A DNA stretch of 8,491 nucleotides, from assembly GCA_964404765.1 (NCBI GenBank), contig CAYOLL010000118.1, positions 1-8,491 of the forward strand, written 5' to 3'. Each line of letters opens with the position of its first letter. Position 1 is the first letter of the stretch. This document shows, one piece after another, positions 1 through 6,193 of the stretch. This stretch comes from CAYOLL01 sp964404765 [NCBI: uncultured Gemmatimonadota bacterium] (GTDB taxonomy: Bacteria > 4572-55). The notes under the pieces were generated by a model, which was given only the letters and a program-made list of their open reading frames with translations, did no database searches and had not been told where the DNA came from. The position numbers were made by a program, and so were the translations under genes.

Positions 1-1
1 C

Positions 2-187
2 ACCAATGCCCGCGCCATCCACAACTATGGCCGCGGCGTGGCCACCATCGTGCTGAGCGTGCCGGCCCGCTACATCCACACCCATATTTCGATGATCAAT
101 ATAAATGATTATTTGGCCGCACTCGATCTGGTCGAAGCCATTTTGCTGAATCTGGGTGAGGAGGTTGTGGAGCGGATTTATCAATAG
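2..187 (+). CDS. M42-family metallopeptidase, C-terminal end (partial)
   Basis: This is the last 61 codons of a gene that begins before the window and ends at TAG 185-187. The reading frame gives a start like TNARAIHNYGRGVAT, followed by VPARYIH and a final helix rich in Leu, Ala and Val. In M42 aminopeptidases (glutamyl aminopeptidase/endoglucanase-like, cytosolic, di-metal) the C-terminal end has a GT(D/N)A.AI...G(V)PT..I..P.RYIH pattern whose final His is a metal ligand, and this piece matches it. The rest of the active site lies outside the window. The family call rests on this short motif, so the exact substrate class (aminopeptidase or other M42 hydrolase) cannot be given. An inverted-repeat element begins only a few bases after the stop codon. 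Confidence 0.75.
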   Translation, partial: TNARAIHNYGRGVATIVLSVPARYIHTHISMININDYLAALDLVEAILLNLGEEVVERIYQ

Positions 188-332
188 ACTTGTTGCTGAA
201 TAAGAATTGGCATAAAAGTCCCCGGCACTTTGTGAAACTCACCGAAGTTTATCATTACGTACAGGTTTTATGGCGATTGTTTAAGGTCTAAGAAGTGCCG
301 GGGACGTTGACTTTCTTTATTCAGCAACAACT
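188..332. mobile_element. MITE-like element 1 with long terminal inverted repeats
   Basis: The ends TGTTGCTGAATAA (from 191) and TTATTCAGCAACA (to 329) are inverted copies. The similarity continues inward, with gaps, to a perfect 13-bp pair: GTCCCCGGCACTT at 218-230 and AAGTGCCGGGGAC at 293-305. The element is about 139 bp and holds no open frame. The trinucleotide ACT occurs immediately outside both ends (188-190 and 330-332), consistent with a 3-bp target duplication, although the palindrome itself extends one base into it. This suggests a non-autonomous transposable element. The transcript would fold into a long hairpin just after the peptidase stop codon, so it could also affect 3' ends. 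No transposase for it is visible in the window. Confidence 0.6.
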
Positions 333-360
333 CTAATGATAATTGGAGTGTAACCAAAGC

Positions 361-477
361 TAAGTAGTCAGACAGAATAAAACCGGTATTTCCCGAAGAG
401 CCTGTGGTGCTGATTGCCTTATTTTCAGAACAAATCGGGCTGTACAAAATACCAGATTAATTCTGTACGACTACTTA
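361..477. mobile_element. MITE-like element 2, TA-flanked inverted repeats
   Basis: TAAGTAGTC at 361-369 is the exact reverse complement of GACTACTTA at 469-477. Farther in, the pairing continues imperfectly: ACAGAAT and GGTATTT on the left match the right arm, giving roughly 31-bp terminal repeats with several mismatches. If the outer TA pairs (361-362 and 476-477) are target duplications, the element is AGTAGTC...GACTACT, about 113 bp, and TA duplication is typical of IS630/Tc1-mariner transposition. It encodes nothing. Assignment to that superfamily is inference from the TA flanks alone. The unrelated repeat sequence shows it is not a copy of the neighbouring element at 188-332. Confidence 0.5.
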
Positions 478-579
478 TACCCGGTGAAAGTGTAATTCCG
501 ATCAAATAAGCTGAGCCGGCAAAATCCCGGAAATTTCCTCACAAACACAATCTCTTTATTTAAATCTGCAACAAATTTC

Positions 580-607
580 TTGACAAATTGGCTTTCTTCT
601 CTATAAT
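580..607 (+). promoter_or_regulatory. Sigma-70 promoter for the HU-type gene
   Basis: TTGACA at 580-585 and TATAAT at 602-607 are both exact consensus boxes separated by 16 bp, which predicts transcription starting near 614. This leaves an untranslated leader of about 110 bases before the HU-type start codon at 723. The leader is AT-rich and I see no riboswitch or strong hairpin in it. A strong constitutive promoter fits an abundant nucleoid protein. Confidence 0.8.
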
Positions 608-722
608 CTATTACAGTATAGTGGGTTACACGATTTATTTGAAATTAGCTATTAAATAACTTAGATAACCTCTTGCAAATTATAGAGTCATATTCTGGGA
701 ACGCTTATTAAGGAGTATATCC

Positions 723-1007
723 ATGACGAAAGCCGATTTAGTCGATCAAGTGGCCGAGGTAACCGGTTTAACTAAAAAGGAAACAGCAACGGTGATTGAT
801 GAATTTATCAAAGCCATTATTGTAGCCTTAAGCGATAGCCCGCCGGAGCACATCGAAATTCGCGGCTTTGGCACATTTCGAGTCAAGCAGCGAAAATCAC
901 GTCAAGCCCGAAACCCACGAACCGGCGACTCAGTGGATGTTCCGGCCAAGCTGGTGCCAACTTTTAAAGCCTCCAAAGATTTTAAATCCGTCGTCACCCA
1001 AGATTAG
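723..1007 (+). CDS. HU/IHF-family nucleoid DNA-binding protein
   Basis: The 94-residue product is a small, basic, dimeric DNA-bending protein of the HU/IHF family, which coats and bends the chromosome and assists replication, repair and recombination. It begins MTKADLVDQVAE with the usual N-terminal helix pair, and carries the family signature GFGTF at residues 48-52, then basic residues and ARNPRTG at 62-68, the arm that inserts into the DNA minor groove. The length matches the family (about 90-100). The start is set by AAGGAG at 710-715, seven bases before ATG. HU and the IHF subunits cannot be told apart safely from this sequence. It has its own consensus promoter and no convincing intrinsic terminator, so some transcription may run on into the small basic gene downstream. 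Confidence 0.93.
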   Translation: MTKADLVDQVAEVTGLTKKETATVIDEFIKAIIVALSDSPPEHIEIRGFGTFRVKQRKSRQARNPRTGDSVDVPAKLVPTFKASKDFKSVVTQD

Positions 1008-1079
1008 TTTTTCATTTTTTACTTGTCTATCCTCTCCAATTAAGCTATTTTATAGCGCTAATGGGAATATTTAAAAATT

Positions 1080-1092
1080 GAGGAGGTGATCA
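1080..1092 (+). promoter_or_regulatory. Extended Shine-Dalgarno site
   Basis: GAGGAGGTGATCA contains AGGAGGTGATC, an unbroken 11-base complement to the usual 3' end of 16S rRNA (GATCACCTCCT). The GTG start codon at 1094 follows the GGAGG core by the usual short distance. This match is far longer than at the other genes in this window and settles the start of the 31-residue protein. Confidence 0.8.
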
Positions 1093-1093
1093 C

Positions 1094-1189
1094 GTGCCCT
1101 GTGGACGTAAACGGAAACGTAAAAAAATTGCGACACACAAGCGGAAAAAACGCTTACGCAAGAATCGCCATAAAAAGAAACTCAGATAA
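1094..1189 (+). CDS. Tiny AURKAIP1/COX24 (mS38-like) basic protein
   Basis: This GTG-started gene encodes 31 residues, MPCGRKRKRKKIATHKRKKR followed by LRKNRHKKKLR; more than half are Lys, Arg or His. The ATHKRKKRLRKNRHKKK pattern is that of the AURKAIP1/COX24 domain, which in mitochondria is the small-subunit ribosomal protein mS38 and in several bacterial phyla is a stand-alone protein of about 30 residues. The inferred role is a ribosome component binding rRNA near the decoding region; this comes from the family and has not been shown for this protein. The start is supported by an 11-base match to the anti-Shine-Dalgarno sequence just upstream. It follows the HU-type gene by about 86 bases and may be co-transcribed with it. 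Versions like this are, as I recall, typical of Bacteroidota-related lineages, which is the main taxonomic hint in the window. Confidence 0.82.
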   Translation: MPCGRKRKRKKIATHKRKKRLRKNRHKKKLR

Positions 1190-1297
1190 CGCGTGAAATA
1201 CGCCTTTGAGAGAAAAATTGGCATGGCTGGCAAAGTGCGCTCGTGCACGCCGGGCAAAATGACAGCGCAAAAGCATGTCTGCCTGAGTTATTCTTGA

Positions 1298-1376
1298 TAA
1301 GCGTCTCCCAAGACACGAGATTGAGGACAAGGCGCGTCAAAGCGCCCGACCTTAGACGTGGATAATACAGGCTACA
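1298..1376 (+). other. Possible structured intergenic element before tRNA-Arg
   Basis: The 203-base gap between the small basic gene and the tRNA has no convincing gene. Its second half can fold: GCGTCT (1301-1306) pairs with AGACGT (1354-1359) as an outer stem with one G-U pair, and GGCGC (1331-1335) pairs with GCGCC (1342-1346) as an inner hairpin. An alternative GTCT/AGAC hairpin lies at 1303-1314. The segment is more GC-rich than its flanks. It could be a leader of the tRNA transcript, a small RNA or a dispersed repeat. No known RNA family is recognised and the pairing is unproven. Confidence 0.25.
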
Positions 1377-1392
1377 CCATTAAACATTTCGG

Positions 1393-1469
1393 GCGTCCGT
1401 AGCTCAATTGGATAGAGCATCAGATTCCGGTTCTGAGGGTTATGGGTTCAAGTCCCTTCGGGCGTACCA
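1393..1469 (+). tRNA. trnR: tRNA-Arg (anticodon CCG)
   Basis: The 77 bases fold as a complete cloverleaf. The acceptor stem is GCGTCCG with CGGGCGT (G-U pairs at the end and middle). The D stem is GCTC/GAGC. The anticodon stem TCAGA/TCTGA is perfect and encloses TTCCGGT, giving anticodon CCG, which reads the arginine codon CGG. The variable loop has 5 bases, and the T loop TTCAAGT sits on a stem with one T-T mismatch. The discriminator base is A and the CCA end is encoded at 1467-1469. A terminator follows directly. Confidence 0.96.
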
Positions 1470-1470
1470 G

Positions 1471-1513
1471 AAAAAAGCGTTTATTCTCTTTGTTGAGAAT
1501 AGCGCTTTTTTTA
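1471..1513 (+). terminator. Intrinsic terminator after tRNA-Arg
   Basis: The sequence AAAAAAGCG, TTT, ATTCTC, TTTGTT, GAGAAT, AG, CGC and then a run of T forms a two-part stem (AAAAAAGCG with CGCTTTTTT, and ATTCTC with GAGAAT) ending in a T tract at 1505-1512. It begins directly after the encoded CCA and would end the tRNA transcript. Confidence 0.8.
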
Positions 1514-1600
1514 TTTGCCACTACTTAAAACCGGCACAATTCGATACAGAGTGCAATCGAAAAATTTACCTGAAAATTACCGTAGTACATGAGGTCATTT

Positions 1601-2554
1601 ATGAGCGCTCTTCCGACCCTGGCAACCATCCGCGCGGCTGCAGACCGTATCGGAACCTACATCCATCGCACCCCAATTTTTACCAGCAAAACCTTGAATC
1701 ATCTTACCGGCCAACAGCTTTTTTTTAAATGCGAAAATCTGCAAAAAGTCGGCGCATTCAAATTCCGCGGCGCAACCAATGCGGTCTTTTCTTTAACGGC
1801 GGACGAGGCGAAGCATGGTGTGGCCACGCACTCGTCGGGCAATCATGCCGCGGCGCTGGCGTTGGCGGCGCGGCTGCGGGGAGTGCCTGCCTACATTATT
1901 ATGCCGCGCACGGCCCCGCCGGTCAAAAAACGCGCTGTTGAAAGTTACGGCGGAATTATTTCATTATGTGAACCGACACAGGCCGCCCGAGAAGAAACTG
2001 CCGCCCAAGTTGTCGCAGCAACCGGCGCAGTATTTATTCATCCGTATAACGATGCGCGGGTCATTGCCGGACAGGGCACGGCCACGCTGGAACTGTTGGC
2101 TGATGTGCCGGATCTGGATGTTATTTTGACACCGGTGGGTGGCGGCGGATTGCTCAGCGGCACGGCTCTGGCGGCAAAAGGCTTGTCGCCGGCAATCCGG
2201 GTAATTGGCGCGGAACCCGCCGGGGCCGATGATGCGTTTCGCTCCTACTATTCGAAGCAGCTCCAGCCGTTGGGTCAACCGAATACGATTGCCGACGGAC
2301 TGCGAACCTCGCTGGGTACACTTACCTTTCCGCTTATTCAACAATATGTAGACGGCATCATCACCGTAACCGAGCCGGAAATCATCAATGCCATGCGCAC
2401 GGTATGGGAATATCTGAAGATTATTATCGAGCCGTCGTCGGCTGTGCCGGTCGCGGTTGCTTTGTCAAAAAAACTTGAGCCGCCGGATCAAAAAATCGGC
2501 ATTATTTTATCGGGCGGTAATGTGGATTTGGATCATTTGCCCTGGCAGGCATAA
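1601..2554 (+). CDS. PLP-dependent threonine/serine dehydratase (no ACT domain)
   Basis: This 317-residue fold-type II PLP enzyme probably deaminates L-threonine to 2-oxobutyrate or L-serine to pyruvate in the cytosol; serine racemase is a close relative and an alternative. Lys54 in GAFKFRGA is the Schiff-base lysine. HSSGNHAAA (77-85) holds the catalytic Ser79 and the phosphate loop. The tetraglycine loop is at 180-183, and SGGN near 304 contacts the pyridine nitrogen. Glu205, Ala209 and Asp211 in the GAEPAGADDA stretch sit where serine racemase binds a divalent metal. There is no C-terminal ACT domain, so isoleucine feedback typical of biosynthetic IlvA is unlikely. ATG 1601 is preferred to an in-frame ATG 12 bases upstream because GAGGT at 1591-1595 is correctly spaced for it and the same GAGGTCATT context precedes the next gene. 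The polymerase gene follows after 57 bases. Confidence 0.88.
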   Translation: MSALPTLATIRAAADRIGTYIHRTPIFTSKTLNHLTGQQLFFKCENLQKVGAFKFRGATNAVFSLTADEAKHGVATHSSGNHAAALALAARLRGVPAYIIMPRTAPPVKKRAVESYGGIISLCEPTQAAREETAAQVVAATGAVFIHPYNDARVIAGQGTATLELLADVPDLDVILTPVGGGGLLSGTALAAKGLSPAIRVIGAEPAGADDAFRSYYSKQLQPLGQPNTIADGLRTSLGTLTFPLIQQYVDGIITVTEPEIINAMRTVWEYLKIIIEPSSAVPVAVALSKKLEPPDQKIGIILSGGNVDLDHLPWQA

Positions 2555-2611
2555 TCCCGACACTTGTGTTGCCCGCGAGAATCTTTATAAATCCGAAAAC
2601 CGAGGTCATTG

Positions 2612-4309
2612 ATGAATAACGCTGCAATTATCAATATACTGGAAGAAATGGCGGTTTATCTGGAATTGGCCGACGCAAACACCTTCCGGATCAAAGCTTA
2701 TGAAAACGGCGCCCGCGCCATCAGTGGTTTGCAGGAACCGTTGACCAAATATATCGCCAATCAGACATTAACAAGTATTAAAGGCATCGGCAAGGGTCTG
2801 GCAGAAACAATTCTGGAGTTGCATCGGACCGGGCACATTGCCGAATTAGACCGCCTCAAATCGAAAATCCCAACCGGCTTGATCGAAATGATTAAAATTC
2901 CCGGCTTTGGCCCCAAAAAAGCGCGTCAAGTCTGGCAGATTTTGGGGCTGACCACGCTGGTGGAGCTGGAACAAGCCTGTGCCGCCAATAAGTTAGTGGA
3001 TATAAAAGGCTTTGGTACAAAGTCGCAGGAAAAAATCCTGACCGGCATTGCGGCGCTAAAGCGCTTTGCCGGACGATTTCATATCAACACTACCCAAACT
3101 CAGGCGCAGGAGATTGTCAGCCGGCTCAAGCAACAGCCGTCTGTCAGCCGGATTGAGGTAGCCGGCAGTTTGCGCCGCTGTTTGGAAACTTGCAAGGATA
3201 TTGACGTTTTGGTCAGCGCGTCCGATCCACAAGCGGTTATGGCTGCTTTTGTCGGCATGGACGGTGTCGGTGAAGTGATTGCGCACGGCCCGACCAAATC
3301 TTCGGTGCGGCTGAATACCGGACAAAACGCCGATTTGCGCATTGTAACCGAGACACAATTTCCTTTTGCATTGCTCTACTTTACCGGCAGCAAGGAGCAT
3401 AACACCGAGCTGCGCGGGCGCGCCAAAAAATTAGGCTTAAAGCTAAACGAATACGGCTTGTTCCGCGACGACGACACTTCACTGATCTGCGCAACGGAGA
3501 CCGACATTTTTGCAGCGCTGGGCCTGACCTATATTCCGCCCGAGCTGCGTGAGGCCCGCGAGGAGTTTGCCGCCGCCGAGCAAAACGCCATTCCCCGCCT
3601 GATTGAATTACGCGATTTGCGAGGTATTTTGCATTCGCATACAACGTATAGCGACGGAGGAAACACCTTAGCCGATATGGCCGCCGCCTGCCGGCAACGC
3701 GGCTATGCCTATTTTGGCGTCTGCGATCACAGCCAAAGCGCCGTTTATGCTAACGGGCTCAAGCCGGAGCGCATCCTGGCGCAGCACACCGAAATTGATG
3801 CGCTGAATCAACAGTGGAGCGATTTCCGTATTCTCAAGGGCATTGAAAGCGATATTCTGGCTGACGGTTCTTTAGATTATCCGGACGATATTTTGAAGCT
3901 GTTTGATTTGATTGTCGTCTCGGTGCATTCGCAATTTAATTTATCGGAAGACGAGCAGACCCGCCGGATGATCCGGGCGGTGGAAAATCCTTTTGCAACC
4001 ATTTTGGCCCATCCGACCGGCCGCATTCTGCTGGGCCGCGACGGTTATGCCATCAACCTGACCAAGGTTCTGGATGCCTGCGCCGCAAATGGCACTGTCG
4101 TGGAAATCAACGCCAACCCGCAGCGACTGGATATGGATTGGCGCATGATCGGCTATGCACTGAACAAAGGCTGCAAGCTGGCCATTAATCCGGATGCGCA
4201 CTCCGTCGCCGGGCTGGATGACGTGCAGTATGGTGTCGGCGTAGCTCGCAAAGGCGGAGTTACGAAACGGGATGTAATTAATTGTCTGGATTACGACGAT
4301 TGGCTCTAA
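2612..4309 (+). CDS. polX: DNA polymerase/3'-5' exonuclease PolX (Pol X + PHP domain)
   Basis: This 565-residue repair enzyme fills short DNA gaps in base-excision repair and end processing. Its PHP domain typically supplies a metal-dependent 3'-5' exonuclease or phosphatase activity. Helix-hairpin-helix motifs lie near 55-65 (IKGIGKGLA), 94-104 (IKIPGFGPKKA) and 130-138. The nucleotidyltransferase core has GSLRR at 185-189 and KDIDVL, giving metal ligands Asp196 and Asp198, with the third, Asp241, in NADLRIV. The PHP domain spans about 336-565: HSHTTYSD (His341, His343, Asp348), CDHS (His373), Glu412, VHS (His439), AHP (His467) and PDAH (Asp528, His530). All key residues are present and the length matches bacterial PolX (about 570). 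The ATG start follows GAGGT at 2602-2606 by 5 bases, so a TTG one codon earlier was not used. It ends at the left edge of the AT-rich minus-strand segment. Confidence 0.95.
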   Translation: MNNAAIINILEEMAVYLELADANTFRIKAYENGARAISGLQEPLTKYIANQTLTSIKGIGKGLAETILELHRTGHIAELDRLKSKIPTGLIEMIKIPGFGPKKARQVWQILGLTTLVELEQACAANKLVDIKGFGTKSQEKILTGIAALKRFAGRFHINTTQTQAQEIVSRLKQQPSVSRIEVAGSLRRCLETCKDIDVLVSASDPQAVMAAFVGMDGVGEVIAHGPTKSSVRLNTGQNADLRIVTETQFPFALLYFTGSKEHNTELRGRAKKLGLKLNEYGLFRDDDTSLICATETDIFAALGLTYIPPELREAREEFAAAEQNAIPRLIELRDLRGILHSHTTYSDGGNTLADMAAACRQRGYAYFGVCDHSQSAVYANGLKPERILAQHTEIDALNQQWSDFRILKGIESDILADGSLDYPDDILKLFDLIVVSVHSQFNLSEDEQTRRMIRAVENPFATILAHPTGRILLGRDGYAINLTKVLDACAANGTVVEINANPQRLDMDWRMIGYALNKGCKLAINPDAHSVAGLDDVQYGVGVARKGGVTKRDVINCLDYDDWL

Positions 4310-4365
4310 TGGCTATGAATTTGCGTTCCACTTTACCTGTGCTGAATATTTGGAGCGGGATAAAG

Positions 4366-4389
4366 CAACATTTTTTGTGTAAAATGTTG
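4366..4389. terminator. Inverted repeat between convergent genes, possible bidirectional terminator or IS end
   Basis: CAACATTTT (4366-4374) and AAAATGTTG (4381-4389) are perfect 9-bp arms around a 6-base loop. The repeat lies 57 bases after polX and immediately after the stop codon of the minus-strand transposase remnant. The stem is AT-rich with T-rich and A-rich arm ends, so it could work weakly as a terminator both ways. It might instead belong to the terminal repeat of the former IS256-like element. The sequence does not decide between these. Confidence 0.4.
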
Positions 4390-4680
4390 TCAGGATTGAT
4401 CTTTAAAAGAGAGGTATATTTTACCTGTTAACCACTCTTCACTGATTTCCATGGTGATGGCGGAGATCAGTCTTAAGCAAGCGGCCTCGTTTGGAAAGAT
4501 GACGGCGACGCGGTTGCGTCGGGCGAATTCGCGGTTGAGTCGTTCGAGGCCGTTGGTGGTTCGAATTCGCTTTTGGTGTGAGCCTGGGAAGTCGAAGCAG
4601 GTCAGGCTTTCCGGGACATTGAGTTCCGTTCAATCGGCCATTTGAGGGGCGATTTTGCGGAGGGTTGGTCGGTAGTGTCT
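4390..4680 (-). pseudogene. IS256/Mutator-family transposase, C-terminal remnant
   Basis: On the minus strand the frame reads LRHYRPTLRKIAPQMAD, a TGA stop at 4632-4630, then TELNVPESLTCFDFPGS, RIRTTNGLERLNREFARR, VIFPNEAACLRL, ISEEWLTG and a stop at 4392-4390. NGLERLNRE...R...V.IFPNEA..LRL......EEW.TG is the conserved C-terminal end of IS256/Mutator DDE transposases, which are normally about 400 residues. Only about the last 95 codons remain and they are interrupted by the stop, probably a former Trp codon. The catalytic N-terminal and central portions, and the upstream end of the element, are missing. The 5' edge near 4675-4683 runs directly into the Vsr remnant. The composition is richer in GC than the neighbouring remnants, so it arrived separately from them. 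It cannot encode an active transposase. Confidence 0.85.
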
Positions 4681-4889
4681 CAGTTTTTGCAACAAAGCAA
4701 GTCTTTTATTCTTTGAACAGTTTCTTTCCCTTTAATTTCATGCTCCCAGACTCGAAGCACTTTCCATCCGCGGTTCATTAGTTCGTGTGTTACTAATTGA
4801 TCTCTCGTTTTATTTCGTTCTATTTTCCGTTGCCAATAATCTTTGTTGCTTTCAGGCATTCGGCAACGCGTAGGCTTATAGCCTACTTT
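4680..4889 (-). pseudogene. vsr: Very-short-patch repair endonuclease (Vsr), C-terminal remnant
   Basis: The minus-strand frame from just after a TAG (4892-4890) to TGA (4682-4680) encodes 69 residues. It contains CRMPESNKDYWQRKIERNK, then TRDQLV, RGWKVLRVWEHEIKG and a short tail. In Vsr endonucleases, (R)MP.SN..YW..KI.RN..RD......GW.VL..WE.E is the conserved C-terminal half following the catalytic region. Vsr nicks next to T:G mismatches left by deamination of 5-methylcytosine and is normally encoded beside a C5 methyltransferase. The N-terminal half with the catalytic Asp and His is absent. The first usable ATG is at 4859 and has no ribosome-binding site, so this is a broken gene. The stop codon falls in the junction with the transposase remnant, so even the last residues may not be original. 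A methyltransferase stub at 6219-6311 supports the reading. Confidence 0.75.
4870..4886. repeat. Perfect 17-base hairpin after the small partner gene
   Basis: GTAGGCT and AGCCTAC are perfect 7-bp arms around TAT. On the minus strand the hairpin begins 8 bases after the stop codon of the 77-residue gene (4895-4897). It has no following T tract, so it is not a standard intrinsic terminator, but it could protect the 3' end of the restriction-gene transcript. It also lies exactly where recognisable Vsr similarity begins, so it may mark a rearrangement junction. Confidence 0.4.
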
Positions 4890-4894
4890 CTACA

Positions 4895-5128
4895 TCAACT
4901 CGACGGATGACATTTTTCGTAACATTTCATAGCTTTTTTATATGTCTGCTCACAAGTTTGCTTTTTCCCTTTAAAAACCACATCAAAAGACGCGTGAACA
5001 ATAAATAATGCCTTTGCAATTTGTTCATCTGTACCACGTTGATCAAGCTTCGAAAGCGTCTGGATTAAAAGTGCGGCTGTTTCATTTAATAGCGCGACTT
5101 CCTCAAGTGGTCTTTTTGTTTTTTTCAT
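4895..5128 (-). CDS. Unrecognised 77-residue protein coupled to the restriction endonuclease
   Basis: I do not recognise this protein. It begins MKKTKRPLEEVALLNETAAL, is charged, predicted mostly helical, and has no signal peptide or membrane segment. Its C-terminal third is rich in Lys and Cys (QTCEQTYKKAMKCYEKCHPS; three Cys), without a clear metal-binding pattern. Its start overlaps the stop of the upstream nuclease gene in an ATGA arrangement (4-bp overlap), and GGAG lies five bases before the ATG. It is therefore very likely translated with the nuclease, at a related level. That coupling suggests a partner, regulator or inhibitor of the nuclease, but this is inference only. It resembles neither a helix-turn-helix controller protein nor a methyltransferase. 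The frame is intact in a locus where neighbouring genes have decayed. Confidence 0.7.
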   Translation of the reverse strand: MKKTKRPLEEVALLNETAALLIQTLSKLDQRGTDEQIAKALFIVHASFDVVFKGKKQTCEQTYKKAMKCYEKCHPSS

Positions 5129-6141
5129 ATAATCTCCGAATTGTTTGAAATGCTAACAGCCGTTTGCAGCATAAAAGACGAAAAAAGCTGGCCGTCGATT
5201 AAGGTAACGACCGATTTCATAGGATGATACGCGTTTTCAATTGCCCCGCGTGTATAATGACTTGTTGTGATAAATATACCTTTAGCTACCGAATTCATAG
5301 CACCACGAAAATTATTTATTTCCACGCTGCCTACTGCATGCCGCCATCGCTTTGCTTGAATCTGAATGTGTGTTCCTTCAAAAAAATCGATGGAACTACC
5401 CGCTACTGCATTTAAATCAATACCCCCATCACTTGAGGAACGTGTTACATCAACGTTGATAAATCCTTTTTTTTCTAATACGACTTTTATTAAATGCTCA
5501 AATTTGTAAGGATTCATTTCAAGTAAATGTGAGCGAAGCTCTTCAATTTTGAGTTGGTTTTGAGAATTAATACTATTAGTTTTTGACTCTGTGATAACAA
5601 CTTCACGTTCACTATTTAGTGAATTTTCACGTGACGATTTTGGAAGATGCAAAACGGTTGCAACAAGTTGCTCAGCTAATTCGATAGATACGGTTGTGGG
5701 ATTTCGATGAATTTGAAACTCGAACACCCAAACAACACGCAGCACGCCGGATCTATCGACTTGTTGTTCTGTATAGTGTCTAATTAATTCTAATAATCCT
5801 AAAAACTCGTAAAGCTGTTGACCATGATTTATGAAACCAAAAATGGGTATTGGATTTGCATACTGTTCAAGAACTCGTTTGTTACGACCTGATAGTAACT
5901 GATCACCTTTTCGTCCAGACGCCGTATAAACAAGGACATCACCTTCTATGCGATCATGGTATGGATTATCTATATTGCTTGATTTTCCTTTATATGTGCT
6001 AGTCATTATTGCTATATGGCGTAAATTACCGCTATCATTGATAGAAGGCCTTACACCGCCTAAATTCTCAACACGTAAAGAAAATCGAATTTGATCATTC
6101 GAATAGTATGAACCTATTGCAAATTCACTGACAGCATTCAT
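5125..6141 (-). CDS. SRA-like/Mrr-type restriction endonuclease
   Basis: The intact 338-residue protein is a probable DNA-cleaving defence enzyme. Residues about 10-145 include NPYHDRIEGDVLVYTASGRK, GDQ, then NKRVLEQ and PIPIFGF; the GD.L.YT..G...DQ.L...N..L pattern resembles SRA/YDG domains, which flip out and read modified cytosine. A low-complexity, Ser/Asn-rich linker spans about 165-198. Residues 205-305 are a classic Mrr-type PD-(D/E)XK nuclease: MNPYKFEHL (Glu215), SSSDGGIDL (Asp242), IQAKRW (Gln262, Lys264), and KGIFITTS. All catalytic positions are present, with the Q-x-K variant usual in Mrr. An SRA plus Mrr arrangement points to a type IV, modification-dependent enzyme; a type II role with the now broken methyltransferase is the alternative. 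The ATG is preceded at once by a TAA codon and has a weak ribosome-binding site. Its own promoter lies upstream, and the 77-residue gene is coupled downstream. Base composition is AT-rich, unlike polX. Confidence 0.82.
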   Translation of the reverse strand: MNAVSEFAIGSYYSNDQIRFSLRVENLGGVRPSINDSGNLRHIAIMTSTYKGKSSNIDNPYHDRIEGDVLVYTASGRKGDQLLSGRNKRVLEQYANPIPIFGFINHGQQLYEFLGLLELIRHYTEQQVDRSGVLRVVWVFEFQIHRNPTTVSIELAEQLVATVLHLPKSSRENSLNSEREVVITESKTNSINSQNQLKIEELRSHLLEMNPYKFEHLIKVVLEKKGFINVDVTRSSSDGGIDLNAVAGSSIDFFEGTHIQIQAKRWRHAVGSVEINNFRGAMNSVAKGIFITTSHYTRGAIENAYHPMKSVVTLIDGQLFSSFMLQTAVSISNNSEII

Positions 6142-6193
6142 TTATTTATAAAGTTCGTCATGGTGTGATGTGTGCAATGGAAAAAGGTAGCTG

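Noticed and set aside
1193-1297. A 34-codon GTG-started frame after the small basic gene
   Set aside because: There is no Shine-Dalgarno sequence, no recognisable motif and no sign of coding constraint.
1589-1600. Earlier ATG for the dehydratase
   Set aside because: No ribosome-binding site precedes it, while the ATG at 1601 has GAGGT at proper spacing and matches the family's N-terminal length.
1408-1728. A 106-codon + strand frame
   Set aside because: It runs through the tRNA, its terminator and the start of the dehydratase in another frame, so it is a chance frame.
4451-4645. A 64-codon + strand frame and a 64-codon minus-strand frame at 4439-4633
   Set aside because: Both are alternative frames of the transposase remnant, whose conserved IS256 motifs lie in a third frame.
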